Source of the DNA: Bacillota bacterium
GTDB lineage: Bacteria > Bacillota > Clostridia > Saccharofermentanales > UBA5734
Length of the DNA: 9,185 nucleotides
Assembly (NCBI GenBank): GCA_023438965.1
Contig: JAEXPB010000131.1
Coordinates: 1 to 9,185 of the forward strand
Direction: 5' to 3'
Shown here one piece after another: positions 7,090 through 9,185 of the stretch. The notes under the pieces are model-generated. The model made no database searches. It was given only the letters and a program-made list of their open reading frames with translations, and was not told the origin of the DNA. Made by a program: the position numbers and the translations under genes. Position 1 is the first letter of the stretch. Every line of letters starts with the position of its first letter.

Positions 7090-7102
7090 GTGTCTAAGAC
7101 AC
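7090..7102. promoter_or_regulatory. GntR-type operator in the leader of the GntR gene
   Basis: GTGTCTAAGACAC is a perfect 6+6 bp palindrome about one central base. Its near copy is at 5951-5963. It begins about 8 nt after the predicted transcription start and would block promoter escape or elongation when bound, giving autorepression. Confidence 0.8.
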
Positions 7103-7107
7103 TTAAT

Positions 7108-7119
7108 ACTGTTTACAGT
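7108..7119. repeat. short inverted repeat over the -10 box
   Basis: ACTGT, TT, ACAGT: perfect 5 bp arms, overlapping the -10 box of the GntR promoter and reaching the predicted start site. With flanks it extends imperfectly (CTTA on the left, TAAG on the right). It differs from the GTGTC palindrome beside it, so it may be a site for another regulator or may be chance. Confidence 0.45.
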
Positions 7120-7145
7120 GTAAGCGCCGGCGAGCCGGATGTCAA
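7117..7145 (-). promoter_or_regulatory. sigma-A-type promoter of the GntR gene
   Basis: Minus strand: a perfect -35 box TTGACA (7145 to 7140), a 17 bp spacer and a -10 box TACACT (7122 to 7117; 4 of 6 consensus positions). Transcription should begin near 7110, leaving a leader of about 77 nt that contains the palindromic operator. It lies in the gap after the polysaccharide deacetylase gene, so the GntR gene is its own transcription unit. Confidence 0.75.
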
Positions 7146-7173
7146 TTGGATTTATTTACCTGCCGCCTTGGCT

Positions 7174-8010
7174 TTACAGCGACACGGTTGCGCCACCGGG
7201 GATTTCCACGTCGCTGCCATCCCGGCTGATCCAGACGGTTCGCGCGGAGGGATTATGGATCATCCGGCCATCGACGGCATATTCCAGCCGATTGAAAGCC
7301 AGCGTGTAGTCATACAACTCGATGTTGGTGGCGTACCAGATATCGGCGCGGCCGCCGGCTTGCCGGCAGAAGACCTCGATAACGCCCCAATTGCCGTCAC
7401 CTTCGAATTCGTAGCTGTGGCCCCAGAGGTAGAAAAGCCAGGGTTGGCGATTGGGCATTTCTTCGGTAAACTGGCGGGTCAATTCCGGCAAGGCGGGGTT
7501 CTTGTGATGACAAGTCGCCGTCAGCCGCAGCCAGTCGGTCGGCTGGCGGAAATCCGTGGTGGAGATCGTCGTCCGAGCATAATGGATGCCGGCCAGTTTC
7601 AGCGCTTCGACCACGGCGTCATTATGGGTGCCGTAGGGATAAGCCATGCCATGGACCGGCCTGTCGAACAGGCGTTCCAGATTCTGCCGGTCGCTGATCA
7701 CTTCCTGCAGGACGTCCGCAGCCGGCAGCGTTTCCAGGAAAGGATGGGTCAGGGCATGCGCTGCCACCTCCTGGCCGCTGTCCCGGAACAGGCCGACAAT
7801 CGCCTTTTCGGTCAGGCGGCGGTGGATGCGGCCAGGCGCATAGACGGTACCTTCCGGCGCGAAAAGTCCGGAATTCAGGTTGAAGGTGCCACGGATGCCA
7901 TGCTGCCGCATAATATCGACCAGCCGGATATCCTGCTCGACGCCGTCGGCATAACTGAGGGTCAGGGCTTTGGGCTTGCCGCCCGGGTAGCGCATTCGGA
8001 TCTGCTGCAT
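7174..8010 (-). CDS. polysaccharide deacetylase (NodB-like) family protein with altered catalytic motif
   Basis: A 278-residue protein of the NodB/carbohydrate esterase 4 fold. Motif 1, usually (T/S)(F/Y)DDG, reads SYADG at 19-23: the metal-binding Asp22 is kept but the catalytic-base Asp is Ala21 (codon GCC where GAC is expected). Motif 2 is HALTH at 85-89 with both metal-binding His residues, motif 3 is YPYG at 124-127, and a late His198 (LWGHSYEF) is also present. Active relatives remove N- or O-acetyl groups from glycans. With the base missing, this one may be inactive, slow, or work by another route. No signal peptide or membrane segment, so it is probably cytoplasmic and acts on small, imported sugars rather than cell wall. 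GAGGTGA lies 6 nt before the ATG. It follows the phosphodiesterase gene by about 115 nt, probably in one operon. Confidence 0.88.
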   Translation of the reverse strand: MQQIRMRYPGGKPKALTLSYADGVEQDIRLVDIMRQHGIRGTFNLNSGLFAPEGTVYAPGRIHRRLTEKAIVGLFRDSGQEVAAHALTHPFLETLPAADVLQEVISDRQNLERLFDRPVHGMAYPYGTHNDAVVEALKLAGIHYARTTISTTDFRQPTDWLRLTATCHHKNPALPELTRQFTEEMPNRQPWLFYLWGHSYEFEGDGNWGVIEVFCRQAGGRADIWYATNIELYDYTLAFNRLEYAVDGRMIHNPSARTVWISRDGSDVEIPGGATVSL

Positions 8011-8030
8011 GTTTGGTCACCTCACATTAT

Positions 8031-8117
8031 CTAGTCATTCCAGGCGATGAAGGTTCCGTATTCTTTTGGTATTAAGATCGCTCCATTTTGTTGGCGGGCT
8101 TCCAGCGCAGCGGTCAT
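8031..8117 (-). CDS. possible 28-residue ORF between the phosphodiesterase and deacetylase genes
   Basis: An open frame of 28 codons begins 7 nt after the phosphodiesterase stop and ends 20 nt before the deacetylase start. It reads from MTAALEARQQ to YGTFIAWND. The only possible ribosome binding site is a weak CGGAAA run, so it could be translated only by coupling to the gene before it. It is in a different frame from both neighbours. I do not recognise the peptide. It could be a small protein, the tail of an eroded gene, or chance. Confidence 0.25.
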   Translation of the reverse strand: MTAALEARQQNGAILIPKEYGTFIAWND

Positions 8118-8124
8118 TTTCCGA

Positions 8125-9185
8125 TCAGTCATGCAGGATCTCCCGGATCGCCTCACCATCGGGGTTGTCCAGTTGCAAGCCGAAAGCCCGGGCCAGCGTC
8201 GGTGCGACATCGACGATCGGCCGGCGCTCGATCACCGCGCCCGGTCGGAAGGATGGACCGGCGGCCAGGAAGGTCGGCTGCGCCCCCTTGTCCGGCAGGT
8301 GGCCGTGGGTGGCGCGGCCGAAGCGATAATCCGTCAGGTCGAACGGCCGGACCAGCGGCCGGCGCCAATCGTTGCCAAAGGACGTATAGCCGTCACTTTC
8401 CAGCACGAAGGCGAAAGCGCCGTCCAGATGCTCGCGCGCATTGATTTCCTCGCGCGTGAAGACCTCGCTGATGCCGTAAATACCTTCGTCGCACATCGCG
8501 TGCAAGAGCTTTAGCGTCCGGTCGTAAACGGCCTGATCGGCCGGATCCTTCAAATAGACATGCGCCGAATGGGCGGCGGATTTGCAGAAAGCGTCCCAGT
8601 CCTGGAAATTGCCGTCGGCGTCGGTCCGGATCAGACCATGATCGCGCAGGATGACGTTGGGATGGATCGTCCGCTTGATCTCGACCTGGCCATGGTCGCT
8701 CATCAGGACGAAGTCCGTGTCCTCGAAGACACCGGCGTCGCGGGTCGCCTGGATGATCATGCCGGTCCAGCGCTCGGTGTCGTCCAGCGAGCGGTCGACC
8801 TTGGCCGAGAAGACGCCGGAGCTGTGACGGGCGCCGTCAATGGCCGCCGGATGGATGGCCAGGATGTCCGGCTGGAAGGCGCGGATCAGGTCGCAGGCGC
8901 AGGCGAAGACAAATTCGTCCGCCGCCGGGTGCTGGCGTTCGTGCCCGCGCAGCAAGTGCAGATTGGGCCGCACCGCCCGGTCCATCACAGCCGGATTGGA
9001 ACCGGAGCGGATAAAAACATCCGCCAGGTCATCGCCGGGGTACTGCGACCAGTATTCGTCGACCAGATAATCGATATCCGGGTCGTTGCCGGTGACCGGC
9101 CAGAAGACTGCCGCCGTGGACAGTCCAGCCGCCTTGGCCGCCGAAAAGAGCGTCGGCGCCCGGTTGGCCGCGGCAAACCAGTGCC
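8125..9185 (-). CDS. alkaline-phosphatase-superfamily phosphodiesterase (partial, N-terminus beyond the right edge)
   Basis: The frame stays open to the edge, giving 353 residues of the C-terminal part of a type I phosphodiesterase/nucleotide pyrophosphatase (alkaline phosphatase superfamily). The metal ligands of the second half are visible: Asp and His in IDGARH (about 8838-8824), Asp-His in MSDHGQ (8697-8692) and the late His in THGHLPDKG (about 8307-8299). The first metal site and the Ser/Thr nucleophile should lie outside the window. The reading frame begins HWFAAANRAPTLF at the edge; an in-frame GTG at 8988 is internal, not a start, because recognisable family sequence (PVTGNDPDIDYLVDEYW) lies upstream. 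It would hydrolyse a phosphate mono- or diester; substrate unknown. Upstream partner of the deacetylase, probably co-transcribed with it. Confidence 0.88.
   Translation of the reverse strand, partial: HWFAAANRAPTLFSAAKAAGLSTAAVFWPVTGNDPDIDYLVDEYWSQYPGDDLADVFIRSGSNPAVMDRAVRPNLHLLRGHERQHPAADEFVFACACDLIRAFQPDILAIHPAAIDGARHSSGVFSAKVDRSLDDTERWTGMIIQATRDAGVFEDTDFVLMSDHGQVEIKRTIHPNVILRDHGLIRTDADGNFQDWDAFCKSAAHSAHVYLKDPADQAVYDRTLKLLHAMCDEGIYGISEVFTREEINAREHLDGAFAFVLESDGYTSFGNDWRRPLVRPFDLTDYRFGRATHGHLPDKGAQPTFLAAGPSFRPGAVIERRPIVDVAPTLARAFGLQLDNPDGEAIREILHD

Noticed and set aside
8125..8988. A start codon for the phosphodiesterase at 8988
   Set aside because: The frame is open to the right edge and the upstream translation is recognisable protein of the same family, so the GTG at 8988 is an internal codon.
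1..9185. Very frequent GCCGGC/CCGGCC words throughout the window
   Set aside because: They fall within coding frames as common Ala, Gly and Arg codons of a GC-rich genome and show no regular spacing, so they are composition and not a repeat family.

Overview
This 9.2 kb window is GC-rich, densely coding, and every gene I can support is on the minus strand, so the window is read from right to left. Strong AGGAGG-type ribosome binding sites, a ROK repressor with an N-terminal winged helix, and a GntR repressor fused to a LacI-like sensor together suggest a GC-rich member of the Bacillota, probably a Clostridia-type anaerobe. That placement is inference; there is no rRNA or marker gene here. I saw no mobile element, CRISPR array, tRNA or rRNA.

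Layout, in order of transcription (right to left): (1) an alkaline-phosphatase-superfamily phosphodiesterase cut by the right edge, then a possible 28-codon ORF, then a NodB-type polysaccharide deacetylase whose catalytic-base Asp is replaced by Ala. (2) A GntR/LacI-type regulator with its own good promoter (TTGACA, 17 bp, TACACT) and a palindromic operator just after the predicted start site. (3) A tight catabolic operon of HpcH/HpaI aldolase, short-chain dehydrogenase and aldo/keto reductase, preceded by a second copy of that operator. (4) A ROK-family repressor with a TATAAT promoter and a 25 bp palindromic operator. (5) A PIG-L (LmbE) deacetylase and a divergent NagB-like sugar-phosphate isomerase/deaminase, preceded by a near-identical copy of the ROK operator. 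The first codons of a further gene are at the left edge.

The region looks like two adjacent, locally regulated carbohydrate modules. In one, the ROK protein likely represses itself and a deacetylase plus isomerase/deaminase pair, which suggests use of an N-acetylated amino sugar or its conjugate. In the other, the GntR protein likely represses itself and an aldolase/dehydrogenase/reductase route, which suggests breakdown of a sugar acid or 2-keto-3-deoxy acid. The strongest non-coding observations are the two operator pairs, each flanking its regulator gene. The most unusual coding observations are the altered active-site motifs in the NagB-like protein and the polysaccharide deacetylase. I see no clearly new type of system; the novelty, if any, lies in the substrate and chemistry of these two modules.
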